A program made the position numbers and the translations under genes. 64,000 nt of DNA from RYN-230 sp963841695 (GTDB lineage: Bacteria > Actinomycetota > Actinomycetes > Streptosporangiales > Streptosporangiaceae). The DNA lies in contig CAWJDQ010000004.1 of assembly GCA_963841695.1 (NCBI GenBank), positions 310,001 to 374,000 of the forward strand. The letters run 5' to 3'. Below are positions 37,794 to 46,136 of this stretch, one piece after another. The notes beneath the pieces were generated by a model. It saw only the letters and a list, made by a program, of their open reading frames with translations, ran no database searches and had not been told where the DNA came from. Position 1 is the first letter of the stretch; each line of letters starts with the position of its first letter.

Positions 37794-39365
37794 ATGGCGC
37801 TGTTCAACGCCTGTGCGTACCTGCTGGACCGCCGGCTCGACGCGGGGGACGGGCCGCGGACCGCGCTGACCGGCGCCGCCGGGGACGTGAGCTACGCCGC
37901 CCTGCACGACCAGGTACTCCGGACCGCGGCGTCGTTGCGGCACATCGGGCTGCAGCCCGAGCAGCGGGTGCTGATGCTGATGGCCGACTCGCCGCAGTTC
38001 GTGGTCATGTACCTGGCCGCGATGCGGATGGGCGCGATCCCGGTCCCGGTGTCCACGATGAGCCGGGCCGACGGCGTGACCGAGCTGCTGCGGGACTCCC
38101 GGGCCCGGTTCCTGGCCGTGACCCGGGAGTTCGCGGCCACCGCGGTCACCGCCGCGGCCGGGGCGCCCGAGCTCACCGGGCTGCTGGCCGATGAGGCCCA
38201 GCCCGCCAGCCCCGTACCGGTCCACCTGCTCGGCGACCTGGCCGCCGGCCCGCCGGACGCCTCGGTGTACCCGACCACCGCGGACTCGCCGGCGTTCTGG
38301 CTCTACACCTCCGGCACCACCGGGCAGCCCAAGGCGGCCATGCACCGGCACGCCTCGGTCCAGGTGGTCTGCGAGACGTACGGCACCGAGGTGCTCGGGA
38401 TCCGCCGTGACGACCGGTGCCTGTCCGCGGCCAAGGCGTTCTTCGCCTACGGCCTCGGCAACTCGCTGCTGTTCCCGCTCTCGGCCGGCGCCGCTGCCGT
38501 GCTGGAGCCCGCGCCGTCCCGCCCGGATCTCATCGCCGACGCGGCCCGGAAATACGGCGCGACGCTGTTCTTCGCCGGGCCGACGTTCTTCGCGAACATG
38601 ATCCGGGCCGGCCTGCCCGCGGACGCGCTGGCCGGGGTGCGGCTGGCCGCCTCGGCCGGTGAGGCGCTGCCCGCGTCGCTGTACACCCGGTGGACCTCGC
38701 AGTTCGGGGTGGACATCCTGGACGGCATCGGGATGACCGAGGTGCTGCACATCTTCCTGTCCAACCGCCCGGGCCAGGTCCGGGCGGGCACCACCGGGAC
38801 GGCCGTGCCCGGCTACCAGCTGCGCGTGCTGGACGAGGCCGGGCAGGAGGTACCGCCCGGCACGCCCGGCACGCTGTTCGTCCGCGGCGACTCGACCGCC
38901 ACCGGGTACTGGTCCCGGTACGACGCGTCGCGCCAGGTCTTCCAGGGCGACTGGCTGCGCACCGGCGACACTTACGTCCGCGACGCCGACGGCTACTACA
39001 CCTGCCTCGGGCGCACCGGTGACATGCTCAAGGCCAGCGGCATCTGGGTGTCCCCGGCCGAGGTCGAGGCCCAGCTGCTGGCCCACCCGGCCGTCGCCCA
39101 GGCCGTGGTGGTCGCCGCGCCGGACCCGGAGGGGCTGGAGAAGCCGGTCGCCTACGTGATCCTGGAAGCCGGCCACACCGCCACCGAGGACGAGCTGGTC
39201 GGGTTCTGCCGCCAGGCGCTGCCGTCGTTCAAGCGGCCCCGCAAGGTGGTGTTCGTGGGCGGCTACCCGACCACGGCCACCGGCAAGATCCGCCGGGTCG
39301 AGCTGCGCCGGATGGCCGCCACCGTGCTGGCCGCCGGGGATCTGGCCGCCGGCGAGGACGCCTGA
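37794..39365 (+). CDS. benzoate-CoA ligase
   Basis: A 523-residue AMP-forming aryl-CoA ligase. Motifs are YTSGTTGQPKAAMHRH (P-loop), GIGMTEVLHIFLS, WLRTGDTYVRDADGYY, LGRTGDMLKASGIWVSP and the catalytic Lys in TATGKIRRVELR. The AFFAYGLGNSLLFPL and HIFLSNRPG stretches are typical of benzoate-CoA ligases (BclA/BadA type), and the position in the box operon supports benzoate as substrate. Its stop overlaps the amidohydrolase ATG. Confidence 0.9.
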   Translation: MALFNACAYLLDRRLDAGDGPRTALTGAAGDVSYAALHDQVLRTAASLRHIGLQPEQRVLMLMADSPQFVVMYLAAMRMGAIPVPVSTMSRADGVTELLRDSRARFLAVTREFAATAVTAAAGAPELTGLLADEAQPASPVPVHLLGDLAAGPPDASVYPTTADSPAFWLYTSGTTGQPKAAMHRHASVQVVCETYGTEVLGIRRDDRCLSAAKAFFAYGLGNSLLFPLSAGAAAVLEPAPSRPDLIADAARKYGATLFFAGPTFFANMIRAGLPADALAGVRLAASAGEALPASLYTRWTSQFGVDILDGIGMTEVLHIFLSNRPGQVRAGTTGTAVPGYQLRVLDEAGQEVPPGTPGTLFVRGDSTATGYWSRYDASRQVFQGDWLRTGDTYVRDADGYYTCLGRTGDMLKASGIWVSPAEVEAQLLAHPAVAQAVVVAAPDPEGLEKPVAYVILEAGHTATEDELVGFCRQALPSFKRPRKVVFVGGYPTTATGKIRRVELRRMAATVLAAGDLAAGEDA

Positions 39366-40225
39366 TGCTGGACGGCCGCCCCCTCATCGACGTGCACCTG
39401 CACGCCGCCCGCCTGCCCACGCTCAAGCCGTCGTGGCGGCAGTGGGCCCACGACTTCGGTGACCGCTCGGTCCTGGACCAGGTCTACGACGGTACGGGCA
39501 CGATCGTGCCCGGCGAGTTCGACGCCCACCTGGCCGGGGAGGGCGTGGACACCGCCCTGCTGCTGGCCGAGTACAGCCCCAAGGCGACCGGCATCCAGCC
39601 GGTCGAGGACCTCCTGCCGATCGCCGCGCACAACCCGGACCGGCTCAAGATCATCGCTAACCTCAACCCGCACCTGCACTACCCGATCGACGAGGAACTG
39701 GAGCGCCAGCTCGGCCTGGGCGCGATCGCGCTCAAGATCCACCCCGTGCACGCGGGCGCGGCCGTCAACGACCGGGCGCTGTACCCCGCGTACGAGATCT
39801 GCCAGTCGGCCGGGCTGCCGGTCGTGGTGCACTGTGGGACCAGCACGTTCCCCGGGTCCACCAACGCGCTGGCCGATCCCGTCCTGCTCGATGACGTGCT
39901 CCGCGACTTCCGCCGCCTCGACCTCGTGCTCGCGCACGGCGGCCGCGGCTGGTGGTACGACGCGGCCGCGTTCCTGGCCCTGGTCAACGAGCATGTGTGG
40001 ATCGAGCTGTCCGGGCTGCCCCCCTCGCGGCTGCGCGAGTACTACGCGCGGCACAACTGGAACCGGCTCACCCGGAAGATGATCTTCGGTACCGACTGGC
40101 CCGGCGTCCCCGGCATCGCGAAGAACGCCCGGGCGGTCGCGGCGCTGTGCCCGGACGAGCGGACCGCCGGCCTGGTGCTGGCCGGGAACGCCGCCCAGGT
40201 CTACAACCTGAAACTGCCCGCCTGA
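39365..40225 (+). CDS. amidohydrolase-2 family metal-dependent hydrolase
   Basis: A 286-residue TIM-barrel protein of the PF04909 type. Metal-site signatures are DVHLHAA at residues 9-15, KIHPVHAG, VVVHCGTS, LAHGGRG and FGTDWPG. Members include decarboxylases and hydrolases of aromatic and lactone intermediates. It overlaps the benzoate-CoA ligase and lies 16 bp before the aldehyde dehydrogenase, so it belongs to the operon, although no step of the standard box pathway calls for it. It might deal with a lactone or other side product of ring opening. Confidence 0.82.
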   Translation: MLDGRPLIDVHLHAARLPTLKPSWRQWAHDFGDRSVLDQVYDGTGTIVPGEFDAHLAGEGVDTALLLAEYSPKATGIQPVEDLLPIAAHNPDRLKIIANLNPHLHYPIDEELERQLGLGAIALKIHPVHAGAAVNDRALYPAYEICQSAGLPVVVHCGTSTFPGSTNALADPVLLDDVLRDFRRLDLVLAHGGRGWWYDAAAFLALVNEHVWIELSGLPPSRLREYYARHNWNRLTRKMIFGTDWPGVPGIAKNARAVAALCPDERTAGLVLAGNAAQVYNLKLPA

Positions 40226-40241
40226 GCACGCGGAGGCCACG

Positions 40242-41854
40242 ATGACCCATGCCCTGCAGAGCTACTCCGAAGGGCGCTGGCAGGACGGCACGGGCGAGCA
40301 GCGCCCGCTGCTGGACGCCGCCACCGGGGAGGTCGTGGCCACCATCCCGGCCCGCGGCCCGGACGCCGCCGCCCTGCTGGAGCACGCCCGCACCGTGGGC
40401 GGCCCCGCGCTGCGCGCGCTGACCTTCACCGAACGGGCGGCGATCCTGAAGTCGCTGGCCCGGCAGTTGTCCGGTTGCCTGGACGAGCTGGCTGCGCTGT
40501 CCACCCGGACCGGCGCCACCCGCCGTGATACCGCGGTTAACGTGGACGGCGGCATCGGCACGGTCGCCGTCTACGCCAGTAAGGGGGCCCGCGAGCTGCC
40601 CGACGCCACGGTGCTCGCCGACGGGACCGTGCTGGCCGACGGGACCGTGCTGGCGGACGGGGGCATCGAGCCGCTCGGCCGGGGCGGCACGTTCGCGGGC
40701 CGGCACATCCTCTCGGCCCGGCACGGCGCCGCGGTCCAGATCAACGCGTTCAACTTCCCCGTCTGGGGGATGCTGGAGAAGTTCGCGCCCGCGTTCCTGG
40801 CCGGGATGCCGTCCGTGGTCAAGCCCGCCAGCCAGACGGCCTACCTGGCCGAGCTCACCGTGCGCCGCATGGTGGAGTCCGGGCTGCTGCCCGAGGGGTC
40901 GCTGTCCCTGCTCGCCGCCGGGCCGGCCTGCTGGAGGAGCTGACCCCGCAGGACACGCTCGGCTTCACCGGCTCCGCGGCCACCGCGCTCACGCTGCGCA
41001 CCCACCCGGTGGTGGCCGGCCGCGCGGTCCGCTTCAACGCCGAGGCGGACTCGCTGAACTGCTCGATCCTCGGCCCGGACGTGACCGCCGGCGACCCCGA
41101 GTTCGACCTGTACGTGGGCCAGCTGGTCACCGAGATGACCGTGAAGGCCGGGCAGAAGTGCACCGCGATCCGCCGCGCGTTCGTGCCCGCCGGGCTGGCC
41201 GGCGCCGTGGCCGACGCGGTCGCGGCCCGGCTGGCGGACGTGGTGGTCGGCGATCCCGGCGACCCCGGGGTGCAGATGGGCCCGCTGGCCAGCCTCGGCC
41301 AGCGGGCGGAGGTCCGCCAGGCCGTGGCCCGGCTCGCCCCGGCCACCCGGCCCGTGTTCGGTGACCCGGCCAAGGTGACCGTGACCGGCGCGGACGCCGA
41401 GCGGGGCGCGTTCCTGTCCCCGATCCTGCTGCGGGCCGACGACGTGTTCGCGGCGCCGGTGCACCAGGTCGAGGCGTTCGGGCCGGTCAGCACCCTGCTG
41501 CCGTACCAGGGCCTGGATCAGGTCGCGGCCGCGGCGGCGCGGGGCGACGGCAGCCTGGTCGGATCGGTGGTCAGCGCCGACCACGCGGTGGCCGCGGAAC
41601 TGATCGCCCGGCTGGCCCCGTGGCACGGGCGGATCCTGGTGCTGGACCGGACCGACGCCGCCGAGTCCACCGGGCACGGCGTGGCCATGCCGCAGATGCT
41701 GCACGGCGGCCCTGGCCGCGCCGGTGGCGGCGAGGAACTCGGCGGGCTGCGCGCGGTCCGGCACTACCTGCAGCGGACCGCGGTGCAGGGTCCGCCGGAC
41801 CTGCTGGCCGCGCTGGTCCCAGACGGCACGCCGGGCACCGAGCGGAAACGATGA
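40242..41854 (+). CDS. boxD: 3,4-dehydroadipyl-CoA semialdehyde dehydrogenase-like ALDH, frameshifted
   Basis: An approximately 537-residue aldehyde dehydrogenase of the BoxD/PaaZ-N type, expected to oxidise the BoxC product to 3,4-dehydroadipyl-CoA with NADP. Typical segments are LGRGGTFAGRHIL, INAFNFPVWGMLEKFAPAFLAG, VKPASQTAYL, GFTGSAATA and KAGQKCTAIRRAF with the catalytic Cys. One base is missing near 40927, between the cofactor-binding and GFTGSA parts. A triplicated six-residue unit (GTVLAD) at about residues 124-141 looks like a local duplication. Confidence 0.85.
40611..40658 (+). repeat. 18-bp tandem repeat in boxD-like gene
   Basis: The unit GTGCTGGCCGACGGGACC, with single-base variants, is repeated nearly three times from 40611. 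It encodes tandem TVLADG and keeps frame, lengthening a surface loop ahead of the PLGRGGTF motif. Confidence 0.85.
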
Positions 41855-41867
41855 CCGAGGGAGAGCG

Positions 41868-42302
41868 ATGACACTGCACTGGGCCAGGGAAGACAATCCG
41901 CGCTGGGACGCCGACAAGCAGCGGCTGCTCGGCCCGGGCGAGCTGGCCGCGGTGGACCTCGCCCCGCCCGCGCCCGGCGCCCCGGTCGCCGACGAGTGGT
42001 GGCAGGTCACCGGGGACGACGGGCAGATCGCCGGCTACGGCTGGCTGGACTCCGAATGGGGCGACGCCCAGATCACGTTCTGGGTCGATCCCGCCCGCCG
42101 CGGCGCGGGCATCGGCGAGTTCATCGTGGACCACCTGGAGGCCGAGGCCGCCGCCCGCGGGGTCAACTACATCTACAACGTGGTCCCGGCCACCCACCCG
42201 GACCCGGACTGGATCACCGGGTGGCTGACCCGCCGCGGGTTCGTCCCCGGCCCCGGCGACCTGCGCCGCCAGGTCCGCAGCGCGCACCCCGCATCAGGCT
42301 GA
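41868..42302 (+). CDS. GNAT-family N-acetyltransferase
   Basis: A 144-residue GNAT-fold protein: the strand-helix turn for acetyl-CoA is ITFWVDPARRGAGIGEFIVDHLEAEA (R-G-A-G-I-G core). It follows the boxD-like gene by 13 bp with GAGGGAGAG before the ATG, so it ends the box operon. Its acceptor is unknown; a link to benzoate breakdown is only positional. Confidence 0.8.
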   Translation: MTLHWAREDNPRWDADKQRLLGPGELAAVDLAPPAPGAPVADEWWQVTGDDGQIAGYGWLDSEWGDAQITFWVDPARRGAGIGEFIVDHLEAEAAARGVNYIYNVVPATHPDPDWITGWLTRRGFVPGPGDLRRQVRSAHPASG

Positions 42303-42356
42303 CGGGCCAGCGGCCCGGCCCGCCGGGACTGGCGGACCGGGCCGGCACGGCGTTCC

Positions 42357-43472
42357 TCAGCCGGTCACCGGGACAGTGGTCGGGACCGGGGTGGGCCTAG
42401 GCGCGGGTGATGGCGACGGGCCAGTGCGGGTCGGCGACGGTGTCGGCGTGGGCCTGGTCCGGGTCGGCGACGGCGTGGGCGTGGGGCCGGTGTGGGTCGG
42501 CGACGGTGTCGGCGTGGGGCCGGTGTGGGTCGGCGACGGCGTGGGCGTGGGGCCGGTGTGGGTCGGCGACGGCGTGGGCGTGGGGCCGGTGTGGGTCGGC
42601 GACGGTGTCGGCGTGGGGCCGGTGTGGGTCGGCGACGGTGTCGGCGTGGGGCCGGTGTGGGTCGGCGACGGCGTGGGCGTGGGGCCGGTGTGGGTCGGCG
42701 ACGGTGTCGAGGTGGGCGGGGCGGTCGTGGGCGGGGCGGCGCAACTGGGCTCGGTAATCGTGTCGTCGTCGAGAGTCACCGCCCCGGTCTGGGCCAGCGC
42801 CCGGCCCTCCACGGTATCGTCCGTGGTCACCGTGATCGATGCCAGGGCGAGGATCGTGCCCTGGAAGGTGGACCCGGTCCCGAGCGTGGCTGAACTGCCC
42901 ACTTGCCAGAACACGTTGCAGGCCTGGGCACCGTCGATCAGGACGACATGGCTGGCTGAGCCGGTAGTGAGCGTGGAGCCGACCTGGAAGATGAAAACCG
43001 CGCTTGGGTTGCCCTCTGCGTCCAGGTACAACGTTCCGTTGAGCAGCAGGGACGATGACTCGTTGTACACGCCGGGCTTCAGGGTCTGTCCCGCTCCGAC
43101 GGAACCGCTCAAGCTCCCCGTCGGGCTCTCCCCGGCGGCGTAGTTGTACGCGGTCGTCGAGTCGGACTGGGCCTGTGCAGCGACCATGTCGTCATCGTGA
43201 ATGGCGCCATTAACGATCCCCGGGGGAAACCCGGTGATGGACGTGCCCGGGCTCACCCCAAGGTCACCGTTGAGAATAGTCGAGCCGGTGTTGGTAACTG
43301 CGCTGCCGCCCAGGACAGCAAAGCCGGCGGCGGTCCCGAGGGGCACCGTCGTTTGCGCGCCCGCAGGAGACTGCGAAAGAAGCAGGGCGGATACAATCCC
43401 AATGGGCACAAGGGCGGCCAGCCAGGAATACTTTAGGGCCCTGCGCGACACATGGCTGCCGATAGCTTGCAT
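42357..43472 (-). CDS. secreted DUF3494 (ice-binding-fold) protein with Thr-Pro repeat tail
   Basis: A 371-residue exported protein. The signal peptide contains ALKYSWLAALVPIGIVSALL and ends AGAQT; ATG 43472 has AAAGG upstream and suits it better than the GTG/ATG at 43523. The DUF3494 domain (about residues 40-245) shows FAVLGGSAVTNTGSTILNGD, TLKPGVYN, DAEGNPSAVFIFQVGSTL, and VFWQVGSSATLGTGSTFQGT. Such domains are discontinuous beta-solenoids found in ice-binding and adhesin proteins. The tail is built of eleven-residue TPTPSPTHTGP units. There is no LPxTG sorting signal or membrane anchor at the end, so it is probably released. Confidence 0.9.
   Translation of the reverse strand: MQAIGSHVSRRALKYSWLAALVPIGIVSALLLSQSPAGAQTTVPLGTAAGFAVLGGSAVTNTGSTILNGDLGVSPGTSITGFPPGIVNGAIHDDDMVAAQAQSDSTTAYNYAAGESPTGSLSGSVGAGQTLKPGVYNESSSLLLNGTLYLDAEGNPSAVFIFQVGSTLTTGSASHVVLIDGAQACNVFWQVGSSATLGTGSTFQGTILALASITVTTDDTVEGRALAQTGAVTLDDDTITEPSCAAPPTTAPPTSTPSPTHTGPTPTPSPTHTGPTPTPSPTHTGPTPTPSPTHTGPTPTPSPTHTGPTPTPSPTHTGPTPTPSPTHTGPTPTPSPTRTRPTPTPSPTRTGPSPSPAPRPTPVPTTVPVTG
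42430..42726 (-). repeat. 33-bp minisatellite, nine units
   Basis: GTCGGCGACGG recurs every 33 bp at 42430, 42463, 42496, 42529, 42562, 42595, 42628, 42661 and 42694. Each unit encodes 11 residues on the minus strand. Two synonymous unit forms alternate irregularly (GTGTCGGCG or GCGTGGGCG after the anchor), showing that units have been shuffled and copied. Confidence 0.95.
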
Positions 43473-43960
43473 TTCCGGACCTTTCGCTGGGGAACTGAAT
43501 GGGCGCAGCGAGGCGACTTTCACAGCCGGTCCCGAGCTTTCTGGGCTGGTCGCCTGGCTATGCGCCGATTAGGCCCTACCTGCTCGATAGCCTGCACGCC
43601 GGGAGCCCGCCGGAGCAACTGGCACGCTACAGGAAATGCAACCCTGGTCTCGCGGACGCACTTTTCGCCACGGTAAATTTTTGACCAAGAGATAAATTAC
43701 TTATACTTCTATACAAAGATAAACCGTAGGAAGCAGGTACAGCGGGGCGCCTCGTCTTCCTTCGGCGAGGAGGGTGGCGCGCAATCCCGGGTGCTACGCT
43801 GGCTAATGCGGGCTGAGGATGCCTGCCGCGCACAGAATATATATTTGCTGAGATGACGCGATTGCGGTTCAGGTGCCCGATTCCTGATTAACGGCCGATC
43901 GCCATTCCTCAGCCTTGTGCCCTATTTGCCGGAGGTTCTCGACATGCCTGACCTGTTCCG
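43473..43960. other. AT-rich spacer between DUF3494 and L,D-transpeptidase genes
   Basis: From about 43665 to 43870 the composition drops far below the window average (runs such as GATAAATTACTTATACTTC and ATATATATTTGC). It should contain the promoter of the DUF3494 gene on the minus strand and perhaps of the transpeptidase. Short open frames here have no family features. A GGAGG at 43930 precedes ATG 43944. Confidence 0.6.
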
Positions 43961-44785
43961 GTGCGGCCGGCACCGCCAGTCCGCGGCGGGGCCGGCGCCG
44001 CCGCGCTGGTCATCGCGTCGTCCATGCTGGCGCTGCTCTCCGGCTGCGGGACGTCTGGCCCGGCCGGATCCCCGGCGGCCTCGGCACGGGTGGTGCAGCC
44101 GCGGCGGGTTCCGGGGGCCCAGCTGGCCCGGTTGCCGGGCGCCACGACGTTCGGCAGGCTTCGCGGCGCGCCGCTGGACCCGGATCCGTTCTCACCCGAG
44201 ACCGGAATCGTGATTCATCCCACCGTGGCCCGGGCGGTCTACGCCTACCCGGGCGGCCAGCCCGTGGCGGTGCTGCCAGCCAGCGAACTGGCCGGCCCGA
44301 CCTGGGTTCCGGTGGTGCAGTCACGGCCTGGATGGGACCGGGTGTTGCTGCCGGCCCGGCCGAACCGCTCGACGGGCTGGATCTTCCTGGGGGGCGGCGG
44401 GCTGCAGACGGCCTACTCGGCTTACCGGATAGAGATCGACGTGGCGGCTTACCGGCTGACCGTGCTGGACGCCGGCCGCAGGCTGGGGTCGTGGACGGTG
44501 GCCGTGGGCGCCCGGCACACGCCCACACCCACCGGACGGACCTTCCTGCTGGCCTCGGTAGCGCCCACGCATCCGACCTACAGCCCGCTGATTCTCCCGT
44601 TGGGGGTGCACTCGCGCACGCTGAGCACCTTCGGGGGCGGCCCGGGTACCGTCGGCCTGCACGGCTGGCCGGATCCGGGGGTCTTCGGCCATGCCGTCAG
44701 CCATGGCTGCGTACGGGTTCCCGCCGCCGCCCTGCGGGTACTGGCCCGCATCCCGCTGGGCAGCCCGGTCATGATCAGCAACTAG
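43961..44785 (+). CDS. L,D-transpeptidase (YkuD) lipoprotein
   Basis: A 274-residue lipoprotein: the hydrophobic stretch AAALVIASSMLALLSGCG ends in a lipobox Cys. The C-terminal YkuD domain has the active-site motif LHGWPDPGVFGHAVSHGCVRVP with His and Cys of the HXX14-17S/THGCh pattern. It should make 3-3 peptidoglycan cross-links or anchor proteins outside the membrane. GTG 43961 is the annotated start, but GGAGG at 43930 with ATG 43944 in another frame suggests a one-base shift near 43990 may hide the true start. Confidence 0.87.
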   Translation: MRPAPPVRGGAGAAALVIASSMLALLSGCGTSGPAGSPAASARVVQPRRVPGAQLARLPGATTFGRLRGAPLDPDPFSPETGIVIHPTVARAVYAYPGGQPVAVLPASELAGPTWVPVVQSRPGWDRVLLPARPNRSTGWIFLGGGGLQTAYSAYRIEIDVAAYRLTVLDAGRRLGSWTVAVGARHTPTPTGRTFLLASVAPTHPTYSPLILPLGVHSRTLSTFGGGPGTVGLHGWPDPGVFGHAVSHGCVRVPAAALRVLARIPLGSPVMISN

Positions 44786-44870
44786 CTCGCGGACGGTCAT
44801 CCTGGTCGCGCGGGCCAGCCGCCGTGAGCTCGCCCGGTGGCCTGGTGCTGGCCAGCCTCCCGCTTGACAC

Positions 44871-44912
44871 CGTGACTGGTAAGTCGAAAAACTATCGCTA
44901 GAGTCAGTCAAG
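44871..44912 (+). promoter_or_regulatory. inverted repeat / -35-like box before the aryl-CoA operon
   Basis: GCTTGAC (44871-44877) and GTCAAGC (44906-44912) form a 7-bp inverted repeat around an AT-rich centre, and the left arm plus the next base reads TTGACA. It lies about 60 bp before the GTG at 44972. It may be an operator over the promoter; no convincing -10 can be fixed. Confidence 0.4.
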
Positions 44913-44971
44913 CAGGATGCGTGCTGCGCGGGGCGCGACCCGCCCGCCGCGGGCGCGCGGGAGGAGGTGCC

Positions 44972-45625
44972 GTGGACCACGCCGCCCACCGCGTCAAGGG
45001 TGTCAACCATGCCGCGTTCCCCACGTTCGATCCGGTCGGCACCGTGCGCTTCTACCGGGACGTGCTGAAGTTCCCGGTGGTGCACTCGATCTGCGCGGCA
45101 GGCTGGGGCCCCGAGGAGCACCCGGACTTCATCCACTTCTTCTTCGACATCGGGAACGACGACCGGATCGCGTTCTTCTACTACTTCGGCCTCGAGCCCC
45201 CCGGGGGCCCGGGCGGCCGGGGTGACGCCTACGCGCGGTTCACCGACGACGTGCCGGCCTTCTTCGTCAACTCCCGGCACCTGGCCATCCACGTGGACAG
45301 CGACGAGGACCTGCTCGAATACCGGCGGCGGCTGGACGACTCGCAGTGGCCGGTCGAGATGCAGATCATGCACGAGACGATCGAGTCGATCTACACGCAC
45401 GACCCCAACGGCTACATGATCGAGATCACCCGGGCGCTGCGCCCGGTGACCCCGCAGGAAGACCTGGACGCCGAGCTCACCATCGACGCGCTGCTGGACG
45501 TGGCCTCCGGCCCGGAGCCCACCATGGAGAAGCTGCTGACCCGCAAGGCCGAGCTCATCGTGGAGCGGGCCGGGCCCTGGCAGGAGCGCCAGGACGCCGC
45601 CGGGGCCGGGCTCAGCCGGGCATGA
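44972..45625 (+). CDS. VOC-family (extradiol-dioxygenase-like) protein
   Basis: A 217-residue vicinal-oxygen-chelate protein with His in GVNHAAFPT, His in SRHLAIHVDSDED and Glu in NGYMIEITRA, the His-His-Glu set expected for a metal site. A C-terminal helical extension (TMEKLLTRKAELIVERAG) is longer than in simple glyoxalases. GTG 44972 follows GGAGGAGG. As first gene of an aryl-CoA operon it could be a ring-cleavage dioxygenase or an isomerase; no activity can be proven from sequence. Confidence 0.82.
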   Translation: MDHAAHRVKGVNHAAFPTFDPVGTVRFYRDVLKFPVVHSICAAGWGPEEHPDFIHFFFDIGNDDRIAFFYYFGLEPPGGPGGRGDAYARFTDDVPAFFVNSRHLAIHVDSDEDLLEYRRRLDDSQWPVEMQIMHETIESIYTHDPNGYMIEITRALRPVTPQEDLDAELTIDALLDVASGPEPTMEKLLTRKAELIVERAGPWQERQDAAGAGLSRA

Positions 45626-45702
45626 GCACGTTCTTCGTCCTGCACGTCCCGGAGAACGTGACCGTGCCCGGGGTGGCCGCCCGGGACGCCGGGCCCGGCT
45701 GA
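45622..45702 (+). CDS. 26-residue ORF bridging VOC and thioesterase genes
   Basis: ATG 45622 overlaps the upstream stop (ATGA) and the stop TGA 45700-45702 overlaps the next ATG (TGATG). The peptide MSTFFVLHVPENVTVPGVAA plus six residues has no known match. It may be a real small protein or simply a coupling frame. Confidence 0.35.
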   Translation: MSTFFVLHVPENVTVPGVAARDAGPG

Positions 45703-46136
45703 TGGCCGCCCGCACGCCGCTGGCCCGCGACCGCTTCCGGGTGACGATGGCCGACACCGACGCGGCGCAAGTCATCTACTTCGGCGCGCCGGCCCGCTGG
45801 GCCGAGCGCCTGGTCACCGGCTGGCTGGCCGAGGTGAAGTTCGCGACCTCGGATCTGCTGGCGGCCGGCCTGGGCATGCCCGCGGTCCGCGCGGAGCTGA
45901 GCTATCACCGCCCGCTGCGGCTCGACGACGTGGTTGAGGCCGCGTTGTGGGTGCACCGCAAGTCGGCCCGGTCGGTCACCTGGCGGGCCGAGTTCGCCCG
46001 CGCCGCCGGGGCGCCCCCCGCGGTCGAGGTGCTGCTCACCCAGGTCTACGCCCGGGTCGAAGACGGCGGCCTGGTCCCCATCCCGTGGCCGGACCGGCTG
46101 AACGCCCTGCTGCAGGGGGCACCGGGTGAACCCTGA
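45702..46136 (+). CDS. hotdog-fold acyl-CoA thioesterase
   Basis: A 144-residue member of the 4-hydroxybenzoyl-CoA thioesterase/YbgC group: the strand FRVTMADTDAAQVIYFGAPARWAERL carries the catalytic Asp region, and SYHRPLRLDDVVEAALWV the following strands. It may release an aromatic acid from CoA or prevent CoA trapping. It is coupled to the 26-codon ORF before it and overlaps the ligase start by 11 bp. Confidence 0.87.
   Translation: MAARTPLARDRFRVTMADTDAAQVIYFGAPARWAERLVTGWLAEVKFATSDLLAAGLGMPAVRAELSYHRPLRLDDVVEAALWVHRKSARSVTWRAEFARAAGAPPAVEVLLTQVYARVEDGGLVPIPWPDRLNALLQGAPGEP

Noticed and set aside
42357..42480. LPxTG-type sorting signal at the end of the DUF3494 protein
   Set aside because: The end reads VPVTG with no hydrophobic helix or basic tail after it.
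42430..42726. CRISPR array
   Set aside because: The 33-bp periodic sequence has no unique spacers and encodes an in-frame peptide repeat.
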